Source: Sediminibacillus dalangtanensis
GTDB taxonomy: Bacteria > Bacillota > Bacilli > Bacillales > Amphibacillaceae
DNA length: 64,000 nucleotides
Reading direction: 5' to 3'
Assembly: GCF_017792025.1 (NCBI RefSeq)
Contig: NZ_CP046956.1
Span: forward strand, 372,001-436,000
Both the position numbers and the translations under genes were made by a program. The notes beneath the pieces were generated by a model. It searched no databases. It worked only from the letters and a program-made list of their open reading frames with translations, and had not been told where the DNA came from. This document shows, one piece after another, positions 23,380-34,418 of this stretch. Within the stretch, counting starts at the first letter, position 1; every line of letters begins with the position of its first letter.

Positions 23380-23811
23380 CTAATCCTCCATGTCGACAAT
23401 CTCTAAACGAGTTTTCTTGTCGTCGTTTTTCATCAAACGATGCAGCCGGATCACCAGCAAGCCGCGTTGATAGGAAGCGTCCACTTTTTCCCGGCGTACA
23501 GGAAAGGGTAAGTCGATTTTTCGTTCAAAATTGCCGTGCAGGATCTCTTCACGGACGACCTGCCCTTCCGCTTCCTTCATGTCGATGCTGCCCCGGATTT
23601 CCAAGGTGGCATGATGAACAAAAATATCGATGTTTTTCAAATTGCTGACTCCCGGAAGGTTTACGATACAGACAATTTCTTTTTCCTTCTGATACAAATT
23701 CACCTGTGGCAGGGGCGGTTTCAATACACCTTCAAACTCGTTCCAAAAGCTATCGCCGAAAAAGTTATCCATATTCCGCTTCCAATCCCCCATGTTTTTG
23801 AATGGATCCAC
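23380..23811 (-). CDS. Small heat-shock protein, Hsp20/alpha-crystallin family (possibly spore coat, CotM-like)
   Basis: 143 residues from a GTG at 23811, chosen because GGGGG lies 7 nt upstream of it, inside a longer open frame. The alpha-crystallin domain (about 40-135) starts PQVNLYQKEKEIVCIVNLPGV and has the GLLVIRL motif near the end. Hsp20 proteins hold unfolding proteins. A sigma-K-type promoter match just upstream suggests mother-cell expression during sporulation, as for B. subtilis CotM, an Hsp20-like coat protein. It occupies the place of yebC/yebD in B. subtilis. Confidence 0.82.
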   Translation of the reverse strand: MDPFKNMGDWKRNMDNFFGDSFWNEFEGVLKPPLPQVNLYQKEKEIVCIVNLPGVSNLKNIDIFVHHATLEIRGSIDMKEAEGQVVREEILHGNFERKIDLPFPVRREKVDASYQRGLLVIRLHRLMKNDDKKTRLEIVDMED

Positions 23812-23857
23812 AGCGTTTCCCCCTTTTTTAGTTGTTTTAGCCAATTAAAATGCGATA

Positions 23858-23884
23858 TATTGTATGCATGAAACAAAGATGGGT
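23858..23884 (-). promoter_or_regulatory. Candidate sigma-K promoter for the Hsp20 gene
   Basis: Read on the minus strand, AC-N16-CATACAATA matches the sigma-K pattern (AC, 16-17 nt, CATANNNTA), 47 nt upstream of the GTG start. CATACAAT also resembles a sigma-E -10, but no sigma-E -35 is clear. Confidence 0.45.
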
Positions 23885-23925
23885 GAATGTCCCGTGCTTT
23901 CGGAGTAATGTTTAGGAGGAATTAA

Positions 23926-24519
23926 ATGCTCGATAATGCGATCATCATGGTATCCATCATTTTGATTATCAATATTGTTTACGTTTCTTTTTCCACCATC
24001 CGCATGATTCTGACCCTGAAGGGCAGAAGATATATCGCAGCCATCGTCAGCATGTTTGAAATCACCATTTACGTATTAGGGCTCGGTCTGGTACTCGACA
24101 ACCTGGATCAAATCGAAAATATCATCGCCTATGCACTTGGTTTTGGCATCGGTGTTGTCGTCGGTTCGATGATCGAAGAGAAACTCGCATTAGGCTATAT
24201 AACTGTCAACGTCATCTCATCCGATCCGGAAATCGAATTTACGAAGCAGCTGCGCGACAAAGGGTACGGTGTCACCAGCTGGTATGCTTACGGCATGGAC
24301 GGCGACCGGCTCGCCATGCAAATTTTGACCCCGCGCAAGTACGAACTCCAGCTTTACGAAACGATTCGTTTGATCGATTCCAAAGCTTTTATCATCGCAT
24401 ACGAACCGAAGCAGATCTATGGCGGATTCTGGGTGAAACAAGTTAGGAGGGGACGGATCAAAAGTGGCAAAAAAGAAGAGCAAGAGCAGCAGGAAGCCAT
24501 CCGGCAAAACGAACAGTAA
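23926..24519 (+). CDS. yebE: DUF2179/DUF5698 membrane protein (UPF0316, YebE-like)
   Basis: 197 residues with three N-terminal transmembrane helices (about 5-25, 37-57, 65-85) followed by a soluble domain with the pattern [19 protein letters not shown], typical of DUF2179. The tail is Lys/Glu/Gln-rich. TTTAGGAGG precedes the ATG. It overlaps yebG by 56 nt. Function unknown; a cyclic-dinucleotide or other ligand-sensing role has been suggested for related folds but cannot be inferred here. Confidence 0.85.
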   Translation: MLDNAIIMVSIILIINIVYVSFSTIRMILTLKGRRYIAAIVSMFEITIYVLGLGLVLDNLDQIENIIAYALGFGIGVVVGSMIEEKLALGYITVNVISSDPEIEFTKQLRDKGYGVTSWYAYGMDGDRLAMQILTPRKYELQLYETIRLIDSKAFIIAYEPKQIYGGFWVKQVRRGRIKSGKKEEQEQQEAIRQNEQ

Positions 24520-24712
24520 ACGAAAGTTTGAAATATTGGAGGGCGAGACCATCGATCAGTGCCTGGATCGGATTGCAAAAGAAGGGTACACCCCAATCAG
24601 GAGGACAGAGGAACCCATTTTCGAAGAGGTCAATGAGAAAGGAGAAACCAGCTATCAGCCGGTAGATCGAACGATTATATTTGAAGCTGTCCCTGTCAAA
24701 CACGAACGATAA
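24464..24712 (+). CDS. yebG: NETI-motif protein (YebG-like)
   Basis: 82 residues from a GTG start with TTAGGAGGGG about 10 nt upstream, in a different frame from the end of yebE. The core [19 protein letters not shown] is characteristic of the small family annotated in bacilli as NETI motif-containing protein. The basic, Ser/Lys-rich N-terminus may be disordered. Its last codons overlap the first PurR box of the purine operon. Function unknown. Confidence 0.82.
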   Translation: MAKKKSKSSRKPSGKTNSKRKFEILEGETIDQCLDRIAKEGYTPIRRTEEPIFEEVNEKGETSYQPVDRTIIFEAVPVKHER

Positions 24713-24741
24713 ATTTAATTGAAGAAGGATTGTTCGATTTT
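24698..24741 (+). promoter_or_regulatory. PurR box pair upstream of purE
   Basis: Half-sites AAACACGAACGAT (24698-24710) and ATTGTTCGATTTT (24729-24741), inverted, with CGAA and TTCG cores 30 nt apart. Both match the PurBox consensus at nearly all positions. The pair sits directly upstream of the -35 box. Confidence 0.82.
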
Positions 24742-24743
24742 TG

Positions 24744-24772
24744 TTGACCATTTTTGTAAAGCTTGTTATCAT
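24744..24772 (+). promoter_or_regulatory. Sigma-A promoter of the purine operon
   Basis: TTGACC (24744-24749) and TATCAT (24767-24772), 17-nt spacer, with an extended TG at 24764-24765. Confidence 0.85.
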
Positions 24773-24838
24773 AGAAATGCATTCGCAAACAAGGGCGGAC
24801 TTTCGTGCCGCGTAAAGCATAATCAGCTGAATTTACCA

Positions 24839-24909
24839 TACCTCATATAATTTTGGGAATAGGGCCCAATAGTCTCTACCCGTCACCGTAAATGACGGAC
24901 TATGAGGGA
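24839..24909 (+). promoter_or_regulatory. Guanine riboswitch aptamer, purE leader
   Basis: P1 CCTCATA/TATGAGG, J1/2 TATAATT, L2 AATAGGGC, junction GTCTCTACC, L3 ACCGTAAA and J3/1 in CGGACTATG. The C in GACTATG specifies guanine. It provides feedback on the whole twelve-gene operon in addition to PurR. Confidence 0.92.
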
Positions 24910-24972
24910 GGATGTAACCCCGCATACGCAGTATGGCGGTGGTTCTATGGATGCATATATACGGTAGACGTG

Positions 24973-25030
24973 TGCCCATTCATCTTCTCTCATGAAAACG
25001 AGGAGGAGATGAATGGGCATTTTCATTTTT
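24973..25030 (+). terminator. Riboswitch-controlled terminator ahead of purE
   Basis: Stem with arms TGCCCATTCATC and GATGAATGGGCA plus inner CTC/GAG pairs, followed by a T-rich run interrupted by CA. Ends about 55 nt before purE. Confidence 0.87.
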
Positions 25031-25085
25031 ACATTCGCTAAGGAGCCGGCGATACATAATAAAGAAGAAATGGGGAGAGTCTGCT

Positions 25086-25577
25086 ATGGCACTAGTTGGG
25101 GTTATCATGGGAAGTATTTCGGACTGGGAGACGATGGAGCATACCTGCAGCATGCTGGAAGAACTGGAAATCAGCTATGAGAAACAGGTTATCTCGGCCC
25201 ATCGGACGCCGGATGACATGTTCGCCTACGCCGAATCGGCGAAGGAAAAAGGCTTGAAAGTCATCATTGCCGGTGCCGGCGGTGCCGCTCATCTGCCTGG
25301 CATGGTAGCCGCAAAAACCACCCTGCCAGTCATTGGCGTTCCAGTACAATCGAAATCGTTAGACGGCATGGACTCCCTGTTGTCTATCGTGCAAATGCCT
25401 GGCGGTGTGCCAGTCGCCACCGTGGCAATCGGCAAGGCAGGCGCTAAAAATGCCGGACTGCTTGCCGCGCAAATGATCGGGGCTTTTGATGACCAGACAG
25501 CCAGCAGACTGGAGGCTTATCAAGCAGCACAACGAAAAAAAGTTGCAGAAATGAGGGATCAGCTTGCAGACAAGTAG
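25086..25577 (+). CDS. purE: N5-carboxyaminoimidazole ribonucleotide mutase
   Basis: 163 residues, class I PurE with the N-terminal [15 protein letters not shown] motif and the [10 protein letters not shown] active-site segment. It converts N5-CAIR, made by PurK, to CAIR in de novo IMP synthesis. First gene of the purine operon, under a PurR-controlled promoter and guanine riboswitch. TGGGGAGAG precedes the ATG. Its end overlaps the start of purK by 14 nt. Confidence 0.96.
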   Translation: MALVGVIMGSISDWETMEHTCSMLEELEISYEKQVISAHRTPDDMFAYAESAKEKGLKVIIAGAGGAAHLPGMVAAKTTLPVIGVPVQSKSLDGMDSLLSIVQMPGGVPVATVAIGKAGAKNAGLLAAQMIGAFDDQTASRLEAYQAAQRKKVAEMRDQLADK

Positions 25578-26691
25578 CGTTTTACCTGGCAGCACGATCG
25601 GAATTTTGGGGGGCGGCCAGCTGGGAAGAATGATGGCAACAACAGCCAAACACATGGGATACCGGATCGCCGTACTGGATCCTACGCCTGATTGTCCTGC
25701 CGCTCAGGTGAGCGATCGTCATATCGTCGCAGCATATGACGATATGGAAGCCATCAAGCAATTGGCAGAAGTCAGTGACGTGGTGACATACGAATTTGAA
25801 AATGTAGATTTAGATGCTGCGCGCTACCTGGAAAAGGAAGAGGTGCTTCCCCAGGGGGCGGAGCTGCTGCAAGTAACACAGGATCGTGAAACGGAAAAAC
25901 GCCGTCTGGTGGAAAGCGGCCTGTCGGTGCCTGCTTTTGCGATAATCGAAGAGGAGCAGCAGTTGAAGGAAGCCGTGGCAAAAGTCGGTTTGCCTTTCGT
26001 ACTGAAAACCTGCCGCGGCGGTTATGACGGCAAAGGCCAGATGATCGCCAAGTCGGAAGAGGATCTGGCAGAGGCCGGGCAGTTCATCTTGGATAGCGGC
26101 CGTTGCATCTTGGAAGAATGGATTCCTTTCGAGAAAGAAATCTCGGTCGTTTTCACTCGTTCGGCGGCTGGGGATATTACCTTTTTTCCTGTAGCGGAAA
26201 ACGAGCATAAAAACCATATTCTCCATAAAACAATCGCCCCGGCGGCTGTTTCAGAGTCTGTACGGGATAAGGCGCTGGCTGCTGCAAAAACCGTAGCTGA
26301 AAGTCTTGCCGTTGTCGGCACCTTTGCAATCGAAATGTTCGTTGCCGGTGAGCGGGTGCTGATTAATGAAATGGCCCCGAGACCGCATAACTCGGGTCAC
26401 TATACCATCGAAGCATGCAACGTGTCACAGTTTGAACAGCATGTCCGTGCAGTTTGCGGTTTGCCACTCGTGCCAGTGTGTTTTCACGGAGCAGCGGTCA
26501 TGATGAACTTGCTTGGCGATGAAATGACAGCCTGTCTCGACAATATTGACTCCTTTGCTGAGGGGCATTTGCATATTTACGGTAAAAAAGGTGTCAAGCC
26601 GAACCGGAAAATGGGTCACATCACGTTTGTCGGCCCGCATCTGGCAGACATAGTAAACAAATTAGAGGAAGAAACGGTGATCCATCAGTAG
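25564..26691 (+). CDS. purK: N5-carboxyaminoimidazole ribonucleotide synthase
   Basis: 375 residues, ATP-grasp enzyme. The N-terminal [20 protein letters not shown] is diagnostic; the ATP-grasp domain includes [14 protein letters not shown] and [15 protein letters not shown]. It carboxylates AIR with bicarbonate and ATP. The start is a TTG within the end of purE, with AGGG upstream. A 69-nt gap follows before purB. Confidence 0.95.
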   Translation: MQTSSVLPGSTIGILGGGQLGRMMATTAKHMGYRIAVLDPTPDCPAAQVSDRHIVAAYDDMEAIKQLAEVSDVVTYEFENVDLDAARYLEKEEVLPQGAELLQVTQDRETEKRRLVESGLSVPAFAIIEEEQQLKEAVAKVGLPFVLKTCRGGYDGKGQMIAKSEEDLAEAGQFILDSGRCILEEWIPFEKEISVVFTRSAAGDITFFPVAENEHKNHILHKTIAPAAVSESVRDKALAAAKTVAESLAVVGTFAIEMFVAGERVLINEMAPRPHNSGHYTIEACNVSQFEQHVRAVCGLPLVPVCFHGAAVMMNLLGDEMTACLDNIDSFAEGHLHIYGKKGVKPNRKMGHITFVGPHLADIVNKLEEETVIHQ

Positions 26692-26760
26692 TTTTCAGGA
26701 TTTGATGAATACTAAACATAATAGCCGATCACTGGTTCGTGAATATTCAGGAGGTAACGT

Positions 26761-28053
26761 ATGATTAATCGATATACAAGAGAAGAAATGGGAGCAATTT
26801 GGACCGATGAAAATAAATACAAGGCATGGCTGGAAGTGGAGGTTCTCGCCTGTGAAGCTTGGAGTGAACTTGGTGTCATTCCGAAACAGGATGTGGAAAA
26901 GTTAAGGGCGAAAGCTTCCTTTGATGTCGACAGGATTTTGGAAATCGAACAGGAAACACGCCATGACGTGGTTGCCTTTACAAGAGCGGTATCCGAATCG
27001 CTGGGGGAAGAACGGAAGTGGGTCCATTACGGTCTGACATCAACCGACGTTGTCGATACGGCATTATCTTATTTGCTGAAACAGGCCAATGACATTTTGC
27101 GCAGTGATATTCAAAGGTTTATCGATATTCTGGCAGTCAAAGCCCAGGAACATAAACATACAGTCATGATGGGACGGACACATGGCGTCCATGCTGAACC
27201 GACAACATTCGGTTTAAAAATGGCACTTTGGCATGAAGAGATGAAACGGAATTTGGAACGATTTGATGCTGCGGCGAAAACGATCGAGACTGGAAAGCTT
27301 TCCGGTGCAGTCGGTACTTATGCCAATATCGATCCGTTTGTGGAAAAATACGTTTGTGAAAAACTGGGACTTACACCGGCACCTGTATCAACGCAGACCT
27401 TGCAGCGCGACCGGCATGCGCATTATGTATCAACGCTATCGTTGGTAGCCACGTCGATTGAGAAGTTCGCAGTAGAAATCCGCAATCTGCAAAAAACCGA
27501 AACGCGCGAGGTCGAGGAATTTTTCGCAAAGGGGCAAAAGGGTTCCTCGGCTATGCCGCATAAGCGTAATCCGATCGGTTCGGAAAACATGACTGGCATG
27601 GCCCGTGTGCTGCGCGGGCATATGGTGACAGCATACGAGAACGTTGCCCTTTGGCATGAACGGGATATTTCGCATTCATCAGCAGAACGGATCATCCTTC
27701 CCGATGCCACAATTGCTTTGAATTATATGCTGAACCGTTTCGCGAACATAGTTAAAAACCTGACAGTATTCCCGGAAAACATGAAAGCCAACATCGATAA
27801 AACCTATGGCGTGATTTTTTCTCAAAGGGTGCTGCTTGCATTGATCGACAAAGGTATGAGCCGTGAGGAAGCGTATGATCTGGTCCAGCCCAATGCGATG
27901 AAGGCATGGGAAGAAGGCATTCCATTCCGCAGCCTGGTGGAACAGGAATCGAAAATCACCAGCTTGTTGAATGAAGGGGAAATCGCCGATTGTTTCGATT
28001 ACACGTATCATTTGAAAAATGTGGACGGCATTTTTGAACGTATCGGACTTTAA
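26761..28053 (+). CDS. purB: Adenylosuccinate lyase
   Basis: 430 residues of the fumarase/aspartase superfamily. The signature loop [11 protein letters not shown] and the catalytic histidine region [14 protein letters not shown] are intact. It acts twice in purine synthesis: SAICAR to AICAR, and adenylosuccinate to AMP. AGGAGG precedes the ATG. Confidence 0.96.
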   Translation: MINRYTREEMGAIWTDENKYKAWLEVEVLACEAWSELGVIPKQDVEKLRAKASFDVDRILEIEQETRHDVVAFTRAVSESLGEERKWVHYGLTSTDVVDTALSYLLKQANDILRSDIQRFIDILAVKAQEHKHTVMMGRTHGVHAEPTTFGLKMALWHEEMKRNLERFDAAAKTIETGKLSGAVGTYANIDPFVEKYVCEKLGLTPAPVSTQTLQRDRHAHYVSTLSLVATSIEKFAVEIRNLQKTETREVEEFFAKGQKGSSAMPHKRNPIGSENMTGMARVLRGHMVTAYENVALWHERDISHSSAERIILPDATIALNYMLNRFANIVKNLTVFPENMKANIDKTYGVIFSQRVLLALIDKGMSREEAYDLVQPNAMKAWEEGIPFRSLVEQESKITSLLNEGEIADCFDYTYHLKNVDGIFERIGL

Positions 28054-28107
28054 AGCTGTGCAGGCGCTGAAAGCTGTAATCCAGACAACCAAAAAGGAAT
28101 GGATGGG

Positions 28108-28830
28108 GTGAAGCAATTGAAGGGCGAGCTATTGTATGAAGGCAAAGCAAAGCAAGTATTTCAAGCAGAGGACAAACTCGATCAATTGGTACTATCGTAT
28201 AAAAATGATGCGACCGCCTTTAACGGCGAGAAAAAGGCGGTTTTTTCAGGAAAAGGCAAGTACAACAATTTGATATCGGCAAAGGTTTTTGCATATTTGC
28301 GTGACAAAGGTGTGGCAAGCCATTTTGTACGGAGCCTGAACGATACAGAACAGCTCGTGGTAAAGACAGACATCATTCCGGTCGAAGTTGTCGTACGGAA
28401 CCTTGCAGCCGGCAGCATCACCCGCCGGCTCGGCATTGAAGAAAAGACGGTGTTTACACCTCCGTTGGTAGAGTTGTTTTATAAAAAGGATGAACTAGGG
28501 GATCCGCTGATCAATGACGAGCACGCTTTGCTTCTTGCGGATGTACAACCAGAAGAACTGGAATCGATCAAAGTAATGGCATTGGAAGTGAATCAGCATC
28601 TGCAGACATTCTTTGAATCTATTAATCTGACACTGGCGGATTTCAAGCTGGAGTTTGGCAGAAATACCGACGGCGACATCATTTTATCTGACGAGGTCTC
28701 ACCGGATACATGCCGGCTTTGGGATAAAGACAGCGGCGCTAAGATGGATAAGGATGTATTCCGGGAAGATTTGGGCGACCTTTTGCAAGTATATGATGCG
28801 ATTCTTCAACGACTGGAGGCGGTAGTATGA
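28108..28830 (+). CDS. purC: SAICAR synthetase
   Basis: 240 residues starting at the GTG at 28108 (MKQLKGELLYEGKAKQVF), which has AAGGA about 10 nt upstream; the in-frame ATG at 28099 abuts that site. Motifs DATAFNGEKKA, RNLAAGSITRRLG and ILSDEVSPDTCRLWD are characteristic. It ligates aspartate to CAIR using ATP. The stop overlaps the purS start (ATGA). Confidence 0.95.
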   Translation: MKQLKGELLYEGKAKQVFQAEDKLDQLVLSYKNDATAFNGEKKAVFSGKGKYNNLISAKVFAYLRDKGVASHFVRSLNDTEQLVVKTDIIPVEVVVRNLAAGSITRRLGIEEKTVFTPPLVELFYKKDELGDPLINDEHALLLADVQPEELESIKVMALEVNQHLQTFFESINLTLADFKLEFGRNTDGDIILSDEVSPDTCRLWDKDSGAKMDKDVFREDLGDLLQVYDAILQRLEAVV

Positions 28831-29078
28831 ATACAGTGAAAATCTTTATTACTTTGAAGCATGGTGTTTTGGATCCACAAGGAAAAGCAGTTCAGGAATC
28901 GTTGAACAAGTTGGGTTTCCCGGAGGTAAAGGGTGCAAGGGTTGGAAAATACATGGAACTGCAACTCGATTCCCAGGAGGATATCGATCGGCAAATCGAG
29001 GAAATGTGTGCCAAATTGCTTGCCAATCCAGTTATTGAAGATTATCAGTACACGATCGAGGAGGGAACTGTCCAGTGA
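28827..29078 (+). CDS. purS: FGAM synthase subunit PurS
   Basis: 83 residues, the small subunit that bridges PurL and PurQ in the three-part formylglycinamidine ribonucleotide synthase of Gram-positive bacteria. Begins [27 protein letters not shown] precedes the ATG, which overlaps the purC stop; its own stop overlaps the GTG of purQ. Confidence 0.95.
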   Translation: MNTVKIFITLKHGVLDPQGKAVQESLNKLGFPEVKGARVGKYMELQLDSQEDIDRQIEEMCAKLLANPVIEDYQYTIEEGTVQ

Positions 29079-29758
29079 AATTTGCGGTGATTGTTTTCCC
29101 AGGCTCGAACTGTGACAGAGACATGTATCATGCGGTGCAGGACTCACTCGGCGAAGAAGCGGAACTCGTTTGGTACGAGGATGCCGATTTGTCCGGATTT
29201 GATGCCATCTTACTGCCCGGGGGATTCTCTTATGGAGATTACTTACGGTCCGGTGCGATTGCGGCGATGTCCAATATCGTCAGTCAAATCAAACAAAAGG
29301 CTTCCGAGGGGATGCCGATTTTAGGGGTTTGCAACGGATTTCAAGTGCTGCTGGAATCCGGGCTTTTACCCGGTGCCATGCTGCGGAACAAAAAGCTGAA
29401 ATTCATGTGCCACCAGGAAGAGTTGGTGGTGGAAAACAATCAAACCCAGTTCACATCTTCCTATGAGGAAAAGGAGACGATATCCCTTCCGATTGCCCAC
29501 GGGGAAGGCAATTATTTCTGTGACAAGGAAGTACTCGCCGACTTGGAGGCGAACCGGCAAATCGTTTTCCGCTATGGTGACAATCCGAATGGTTCTGTCG
29601 GGGACATAGCCGGAATCATCAACAAACAAGGAAATGTGCTCGGTATGATGCCCCACCCCGAACGTGCAACAGAAGCGGTGCTGGGAAGTGCTGATGGCCT
29701 GAAGCTATTTAAATCGGTCGTAAACCATTGGAGGGAAGCATATGTTGCAGGCGTCTGA
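29075..29758 (+). CDS. purQ: FGAM synthase glutaminase subunit PurQ
   Basis: 227 residues, class I glutamine amidotransferase. The nucleophile Cys is in ILGVCNGFQ and the His in [10 protein letters not shown]. It supplies ammonia to PurL. The GTG start overlaps the purS stop (GTGA), and the gene overlaps purL by 17 nt, so the three subunits are translationally coupled. Confidence 0.95.
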   Translation: MKFAVIVFPGSNCDRDMYHAVQDSLGEEAELVWYEDADLSGFDAILLPGGFSYGDYLRSGAIAAMSNIVSQIKQKASEGMPILGVCNGFQVLLESGLLPGAMLRNKKLKFMCHQEELVVENNQTQFTSSYEEKETISLPIAHGEGNYFCDKEVLADLEANRQIVFRYGDNPNGSVGDIAGIINKQGNVLGMMPHPERATEAVLGSADGLKLFKSVVNHWREAYVAGV

Positions 29759-31967
29759 GATAAGCCCGGAAGTGGTTGAAAAGGATTTGCTCTATAGAGA
29801 GATGGGACTCACCGATGCGGAATACCAGCACATCAAAAAGGTGTTGAAACGACGGCCTAATTTCACCGAGACAGGCATATTTTCGGTCATGTGGTCGGAA
29901 CACTGCAGCTACAAAACCTCGAAGCCGCTGCTGAAAAAATTCCCGACGAAGGCTCCTCATGTATTGCAGGGACCAGGGGAAGGAGCAGGAATCGTCGATA
30001 TCGGCGATGGTCAGGCGGCTGTGTTCAAAATCGAGAGTCACAATCACCCATCAGCTGTCGAGCCTTACCAGGGAGCAGCCACCGGTGTCGGCGGCATCAT
30101 CCGCGATGTTTTTTCCATGGGAGCACGGCCAGTCGCCTTGCTCAACTCGCTCCGTTTCGGCAGCCTTGCTTCTGAACGTGTCAAGTATTTGTTTGAAGAG
30201 GTTGTCAACGGAATAGCTGGATATGGCAACTGTGTCGGCGTGCCGACAGTTGGTGGAGAAGTACAGTTTGACAATTGTTATGAAGGAAATCCGCTCGTCA
30301 ATGCGATGTGTGTCGGATTAATCGACCAGAAGGATATTCAAAAAGGAATTGCGGCCGGAAGCGGCAATACCGTCCTGTATGCAGGTGCGCCAACAGGACG
30401 GGACGGCATACATGGCGCCACTTTTGCATCGGAAGATTTGTCGGAAGAATCCGAAAGTAAGCGTCCTTCAGTTCAGGTCGGTGATCCATTCATGGAAAAA
30501 CTGCTGATCGAAGCCTGTCTGGAAGCGATCCATTGTGAATCATTGGTCGGCATGCAGGATATGGGAGCAGCCGGATTGACTTCATCCGCCAGTGAAATGG
30601 CCAGCAAAGCAGGGATGGGGATGGAAATGAACCTTGATTTGGTACCCCAGCGGGAATTGGAGATGACCCCATATGAACTGATGCTGTCTGAATCGCAGGA
30701 ACGGATGCTGATGGTAGTAAAGAAAGGCGAAGAACAGGAAATCATCGATATTTTTCAAAAGTATGGGCTTGAAGCCGTTGCAGTCGGACAGGTGACGGAC
30801 GATAAACAATTCCGCTTGCTGCACAAAGGCGAGGTGGTTACCGATATCCCGGTCGACTCCCTTGCGGAGGATGCGCCAGTTTATCATAAACCTTCCAGAG
30901 TACCTGCTTACTTTAAAGCGTATCAACAAGTCGATTATTACCCTGAAGGTATCCAGAACTATACCGAAACGCTCAAGGCGCTGTTGCAGCAGCCGACCAT
31001 CGCTAGTAAGGAATGGGTGTATGATCAGTACGATTCAATGGTGCAGACAAATACCGTCGTGACACCAGGCTCCGATGCAGCGGTGATCAGAGTGAAAGGG
31101 ACGGACAAGGCGCTCGCCATTACCACAGATTGCAATTCCCGCTACATCTATTTGGATCCGGAAACCGGCGGGAAAATCGCAGTGGCAGAAGCAGCGCGAA
31201 ATATCGTCTGCTCAGGTGGAAAACCGCTCGCCTTGACCGACGGGCTCAACTTCGGAAATCCGGACAAACCGGAGAACTTCTGGCAGATGGAAAAGAGTGT
31301 CGATGGCATGAGTGCAGCCAGTCTTGTTTTGAACACTCCGGTTATTAGCGGCAATGTATCCCTGTATAATGAGACGAATGGCCAGGCAATTTTTCCGACC
31401 CCTGTTGTCGGAATGGTCGGCTTATTGGACTCACTGAATCATGTGACGCCATCTTTCTTCCAGAAAGCGGGAGACGCGATTTACGTAATCGGTGAAGCGA
31501 AAGCGGAGTTTGGCGGAAGCGAACTGCAAAATGTCCTGGAAAATACTTACTTCGGCAAAGCCCCTGCAATTGATTTGGAGTTGGAAACGAAACGGCAAAA
31601 TCAATTATTGGAGGCGATTCAGGCTGGCACCGTCGTTTCTGCCCATGACCTGGCGGAAGGAGGTCTTGCAGTGGCGTTGGCGGAGAGTTGTTTCGCCGGT
31701 CGGATCGGTCTGGATGTACAGTTGGAAGGAGACGCTGTAACCGAATTGTTCAGCGAAACCCAGTCCCGTTTCCTCGTATCTGTTAGTCCGAACAATCAAC
31801 AGGTGTTTGAACAGACGGTGGAAGATGCCATTCAAATCGGTGCTGTCACAGACGATGGGCAGTTTCGTATCCGGATTAATGGCGAAACAAGAATCGATCA
31901 GGCGGCAGAAGACCTGAAAGCACTTTGGAAAGGGGCCATACCATGCTTGCTGAAATCAAAGGCTTAA
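29742..31967 (+). CDS. purL: FGAM synthase subunit PurL (small type)
   Basis: 741 residues, the length of the small PurL that needs separate PurQ and PurS. The PurM-like ATP-binding folds show [14 protein letters not shown] near the N-terminus and [11 protein letters not shown] and DCNSRY in the second half. It converts FGAR to FGAM. TTGGAGGGAAG precedes the ATG within purQ. Its end overlaps the purF start by 25 nt. Confidence 0.95.
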   Translation: MLQASEISPEVVEKDLLYREMGLTDAEYQHIKKVLKRRPNFTETGIFSVMWSEHCSYKTSKPLLKKFPTKAPHVLQGPGEGAGIVDIGDGQAAVFKIESHNHPSAVEPYQGAATGVGGIIRDVFSMGARPVALLNSLRFGSLASERVKYLFEEVVNGIAGYGNCVGVPTVGGEVQFDNCYEGNPLVNAMCVGLIDQKDIQKGIAAGSGNTVLYAGAPTGRDGIHGATFASEDLSEESESKRPSVQVGDPFMEKLLIEACLEAIHCESLVGMQDMGAAGLTSSASEMASKAGMGMEMNLDLVPQRELEMTPYELMLSESQERMLMVVKKGEEQEIIDIFQKYGLEAVAVGQVTDDKQFRLLHKGEVVTDIPVDSLAEDAPVYHKPSRVPAYFKAYQQVDYYPEGIQNYTETLKALLQQPTIASKEWVYDQYDSMVQTNTVVTPGSDAAVIRVKGTDKALAITTDCNSRYIYLDPETGGKIAVAEAARNIVCSGGKPLALTDGLNFGNPDKPENFWQMEKSVDGMSAASLVLNTPVISGNVSLYNETNGQAIFPTPVVGMVGLLDSLNHVTPSFFQKAGDAIYVIGEAKAEFGGSELQNVLENTYFGKAPAIDLELETKRQNQLLEAIQAGTVVSAHDLAEGGLAVALAESCFAGRIGLDVQLEGDAVTELFSETQSRFLVSVSPNNQQVFEQTVEDAIQIGAVTDDGQFRIRINGETRIDQAAEDLKALWKGAIPCLLKSKA

Positions 31968-33355
31968 ATGAAGAGTGCGGCGTATTTGGCATTTGGGGGC
32001 ACGAAAAGGCGGCAGAGGTTGCCTACTACGGACTGCACGCATTGCAGCACAGAGGCCAGGAAGGAGCGGGGATTGTAACCAGTGATGGGGAATCCCTGCA
32101 TCTTCATAAAGGAAACGGTTTGATCAATGACGTGTTCCAACAAGACGAGTTTTCCCGGCTGAGAGGGAACGCGGCTCTGGGCCATGTCCGCTATGCGACG
32201 CAGGGGGGTGGCGGTTACGAAAACGTTCAGCCGCTCGTTTTCCGGTCGCAAAAGGAAAGCATGGCACTTGCCCACAATGGCAATCTGGTCAACGCGTATG
32301 CCTTGAAGCATCAGCTCGAAGCACAAGGAAGCATTCTGCAAACGACTTCTGATACCGAAGTGCTGGCTCATTTAATCAAGCGGAGCGGGCATCTGCAGAT
32401 GGAGGAAGCGATTATTCAGGCGCTCAGTATGATCAAGGGAGCCTATGCCTTTTCCATCCTGACCGAGAACAAGCTGTACGTAGCTTTGGATCCGCGCGGC
32501 TTACGCCCGTTGTCATTAGGCATGCTTGGAGGTGCTTATGTCGTTTCATCCGAAACCTGCGCCTTTGATGTGATCGGTGCTTCTTACTTACGGGAGGTAA
32601 AGCCGGGAGAATTGTTGATTATTGACGAACATGGAGTGAGCTCCCGCACATTCGCTTCCCCGCTAAACCGGACGCTTTGTTCGATGGAATATGTTTACTT
32701 TTCCCGTCCGGACAGTGATTTGAACGGAAAAAACGTCCATGCTTCACGGAAAACGATGGGCAAAGAGCTGGCCAAGGAAGCGCCGGTCGAGGCTGACGTT
32801 GTGACCGGTGTTCCTGATTCCAGCATTTCAGCCGCAATCGGTTATTCGGAAGCATCCGGCATTCCGTATGAACTCGGACTGATCAAAAACCGCTATGTCG
32901 GCAGGACGTTCATCCAGCCCTCACAAGAGCTGCGGGAGCAGGGTGTCAAAATGAAACTTTCCGCGGTAAGGGGAATCGTAGACGGCAAACGGGTAGTCAT
33001 GGTCGATGACTCGATTGTTCGCGGCACGACGAGCAAACGGATTGTCCGAATGCTGAAGGAAGCCGGCGCAACAGAGGTCCATGTCCGGATTGCTTCCCCT
33101 CCGATCGAGAATCCTTGCTACTACGGCATTGACACCTCGACAAAGGGCGAATTAATTGCCTCCAACCATAGCGTTGAAGAAATCAGAGACCTGATCGGTG
33201 CCGACAGTCTCTCCTATCTAACGACAGAAGGATTGGAAAATGCGATAGTAGCTGGTGATGATTCAGCAGAACACGGTATCTGCAACGCCTGTTTCACCGG
33301 GAACTATCCTACTGAAATATATCCTGAAACAGCACTTCCGGCCACAAAGGCGTAG
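31943..33355 (+). CDS. purF: Amidophosphoribosyltransferase
   Basis: 470 residues from ATG 31943 (AAAGGGG upstream). The 11-residue propeptide [11 protein letters not shown] is followed by the catalytic Cys of CGVFGIWG, as in B. subtilis PurF, where the propeptide is removed and a 4Fe-4S cluster inserted. The cluster cysteines appear in ETCAF, ENPCYYG and GICNACF. The PRPP loop is [12 protein letters not shown]. It catalyses the committed step, PRPP plus glutamine to phosphoribosylamine. Confidence 0.96.
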   Translation: MLAEIKGLNEECGVFGIWGHEKAAEVAYYGLHALQHRGQEGAGIVTSDGESLHLHKGNGLINDVFQQDEFSRLRGNAALGHVRYATQGGGGYENVQPLVFRSQKESMALAHNGNLVNAYALKHQLEAQGSILQTTSDTEVLAHLIKRSGHLQMEEAIIQALSMIKGAYAFSILTENKLYVALDPRGLRPLSLGMLGGAYVVSSETCAFDVIGASYLREVKPGELLIIDEHGVSSRTFASPLNRTLCSMEYVYFSRPDSDLNGKNVHASRKTMGKELAKEAPVEADVVTGVPDSSISAAIGYSEASGIPYELGLIKNRYVGRTFIQPSQELREQGVKMKLSAVRGIVDGKRVVMVDDSIVRGTTSKRIVRMLKEAGATEVHVRIASPPIENPCYYGIDTSTKGELIASNHSVEEIRDLIGADSLSYLTTEGLENAIVAGDDSAEHGICNACFTGNYPTEIYPETALPATKA

Positions 33356-33389
33356 CAGCCAGGCCTGGTTACAGAAAAGGAGCGTTCAT

Positions 33390-34418
33390 ATGAGTGAAGC
33401 TTATAAGCAAGCAGGCGTGGATGTAGAAGCTGGTTACCGCGCGGTAGAGTTAATGAAAAAACATATTGCCAAAACCGACCGAAAAGAAGTGATCGGCGGT
33501 GTCGGCGCCTTTGCCGGATTGTTCGAACTCGGTTCATTTTCTTACCAGGAGCCTGTCCTTGTTTCAGGGACGGATGGAGTCGGGACCAAACTGAAGCTGG
33601 CTTTTGAAATGAATAAGCACGACAGCGTAGGGATCGATCTTGTAGCCATGTGTGTCAACGACATTGTCGCGCAAGGTGCAGATCCGTTGTTTTTCCTGGA
33701 TTATATCGCATGCAGCAAAAATGAACCGGAAAAAATCGAGCAAATTGTAAAAGGGATCTCGGAAGGCTGTGTGGAAGGCGGCTGTGCGTTGATAGGCGGA
33801 GAAACAGCGGAGATGCCGGGGATGTATCAACACGGTGAGTACGATTTAGGCGGATTTGTCGTGGGCATCGCTGAAAAAAGCAAAATCATCACCGGCAGCG
33901 AAATCGAGCCAGGGGATGCGGTTATCGGGATTGCATCGAGCGGCGTCCATTCCAATGGCTTTTCTCTCGTACGAAAAATCATCGAGGAGTATCAACTCGA
34001 CTTGAACAAAGTCTACGAACCGTTGCATCAAACCTTGGGTGAAACTTTACTGGCGCCGACGAAGATTTATGCGAAGGCTGTCCAGTCCCTTCGCGGTCAG
34101 TTCACGGTAAAAGGGATTTCTCATATAACCGGCGGCGGTTTTTATGAAAATCTTCCGCGCGCGTACCCGGAACATCTAGGTGTGACCATTGATACCGGAT
34201 CGTGGGAGGTTCCGCCGGTATATGAGGTACTGCAAAAACATAGCGGTCTTGCGTTTCAAGACATGCTCGGCGTATTCAACATGGGAATCGGAATGGCAGT
34301 AATCGTTCCGGAAAAAGAAGCTGCAGCTGCCATCTCCCTGCTGGAACAACAAGGAGAAACGGCTTTTCATATCGGGAAAGTGACCACTGAGCAGGGAGTG
34401 AACCTTCGTCATGCATGA
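33390..34418 (+). CDS. purM: Phosphoribosylformylglycinamidine cyclo-ligase
   Basis: 342 residues from ATG 33390, which AAAAGGAGCG precedes; a longer open frame from 33255 is not the real start. Motifs [31 protein letters not shown] and [11 protein letters not shown] are typical of AIR synthetase, which closes the imidazole ring using ATP. Overlaps purN by 8 nt. Confidence 0.95.
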   Translation: MSEAYKQAGVDVEAGYRAVELMKKHIAKTDRKEVIGGVGAFAGLFELGSFSYQEPVLVSGTDGVGTKLKLAFEMNKHDSVGIDLVAMCVNDIVAQGADPLFFLDYIACSKNEPEKIEQIVKGISEGCVEGGCALIGGETAEMPGMYQHGEYDLGGFVVGIAEKSKIITGSEIEPGDAVIGIASSGVHSNGFSLVRKIIEEYQLDLNKVYEPLHQTLGETLLAPTKIYAKAVQSLRGQFTVKGISHITGGGFYENLPRAYPEHLGVTIDTGSWEVPPVYEVLQKHSGLAFQDMLGVFNMGIGMAVIVPEKEAAAAISLLEQQGETAFHIGKVTTEQGVNLRHA

